64,000 bases of DNA from Nostoc sp. 'Lobaria pulmonaria (5183) cyanobiont' (GTDB taxonomy: Bacteria > Cyanobacteriota > Cyanobacteriia > Cyanobacteriales > Nostocaceae), in NCBI RefSeq assembly GCF_002949795.1, contig NZ_CP026692.1, positions 5,130,545 to 5,194,544 on the forward strand, written 5' to 3'. Below, piece by piece: positions 63,730 to 64,000 of the stretch (position 1 is its first letter; each line of letters begins with the position of its first letter). The translations under genes were made by a program, and so were the position numbers. Under the pieces are notes generated by a model. The model searched no databases and had not been told where the DNA came from. It was given only the letters and a program-made list of their open reading frames with translations.

Positions 63730-64000
63730 AGCTTGCAAAAAATTATTTTAGGAGTTATTTCATGTCCAGCTAATTAGTTATAATTTCCAAATCTATACAG
63801 AAAGCCCAAAAACCGCTCCCCTCTGCACCTGAAGCTCCTCTGCCCCCCCTGCGGTCTTGATGATAAGTGCTTTAACCGGACATCATATTAGATCAAGTTC
63901 GGATAAATATTTATTAATAAAGACTGATGCAAAGACGCAAGAAGTTTTAAATAATAAGTAATTAACCGGACTTAGAATTATATAGCGCTCTTATATCTGA
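63730..64000. other. Intergenic end of window
   Basis: No gene supported in the last 270 bases. TTAACCGGAC occurs twice (63874-63883 and 63963-63972), and a short TATAGCGCTC at the end resembles the ends of the palindromic element at 21076. The next gene is outside the window. Confidence 0.5.

Noticed and set aside
63870..63985. Possible mobile repeat with TTAACCGGAC copies
   Set aside because: Only two short direct copies, and the window ends there; too little to call an element.

Overview
The window looks like a chromosomal segment of a filamentous, probably heterocyst-forming cyanobacterium of the Nostoc/Anabaena group. The evidence is a psbA gene (photosystem II D1), a GUN4 chlorophyll regulator and cyanobacterial-type housekeeping genes. 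The octamer GCGATCGC (HIP1) is very dense. Heptamer-type short repeats (TTTGTCA/ATGACAA, AATTACG, GGGCATT) and several foldback elements of Nostoc type lie between genes and sometimes inside them. Genus-level identity is inference; no rRNA or tRNA gene was seen.

Layout. 1-4443: a decaying tandem array of siderophore-uptake modules (AraC regulator, TonB-dependent receptor, PepSY membrane protein). One AraC gene and one PepSY gene look intact; the other copies are truncated, internally deleted or frameshifted. 4507-10642 (minus strand): psbA, then an MBOAT O-acyltransferase and a large SGNH-like DUF1574 partner that probably O-acetylate an envelope or exported polysaccharide. 11150-29861: core genes, including ppc, aldo/keto reductase, dxs, mtnA (preceded by a broken partial copy), icd, gun4, a sugar-type ABC ATPase, an exported Mn-type superoxide dismutase, rsmG and an ECF-like ABC ATPase, with several small hypothetical genes. 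About 30120-32350: a full-length group II intron whose RT-HNH protein looks intact, inserted just upstream of a TPR gene. 33415-40478: DUF3531, a Nudix hydrolase, two HicAB toxin-antitoxin modules in opposite gene order around a stop-interrupted DUF29 gene, an RHH antitoxin-like gene with an unknown partner, and mfd. 40719-43316: a CNNM/CorC-type membrane protein and a second aldo/keto reductase. 43619-49570: a two-module NRPS (A-PCP-C-A-PCP-TE). 49571-51662: 2.1 kb without a recognisable gene. 51663-63729: an exopolysaccharide cluster of Wzx/Wzy type (initiating sugar transferase, flippase, two glycosyltransferases, polymerase, nucleotide-sugar dehydrogenase, Wzc-like tyrosine kinase), with an internally deleted glycosyltransferase and an IS110-family transposase relic.

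How the genes work together. The polysaccharide cluster encodes initiation, part of assembly, flipping, polymerisation and chain-length control; the distant MBOAT/DUF1574 pair could modify such a polymer, but that link is only inferred. The NRPS is the one natural-product gene and has no tailoring genes beside it. The least ordinary observations are the decayed siderophore array, repeats read in frame inside ppc and mfd, two arrays with 21-bp periodicity, the group II intron in a leader region, and the mirrored HicAB modules. I found no clearly new multi-gene defence or mobile system; the best candidates for undescribed biology are the DUF1574 repeat protein and the RHH/192-residue pair.
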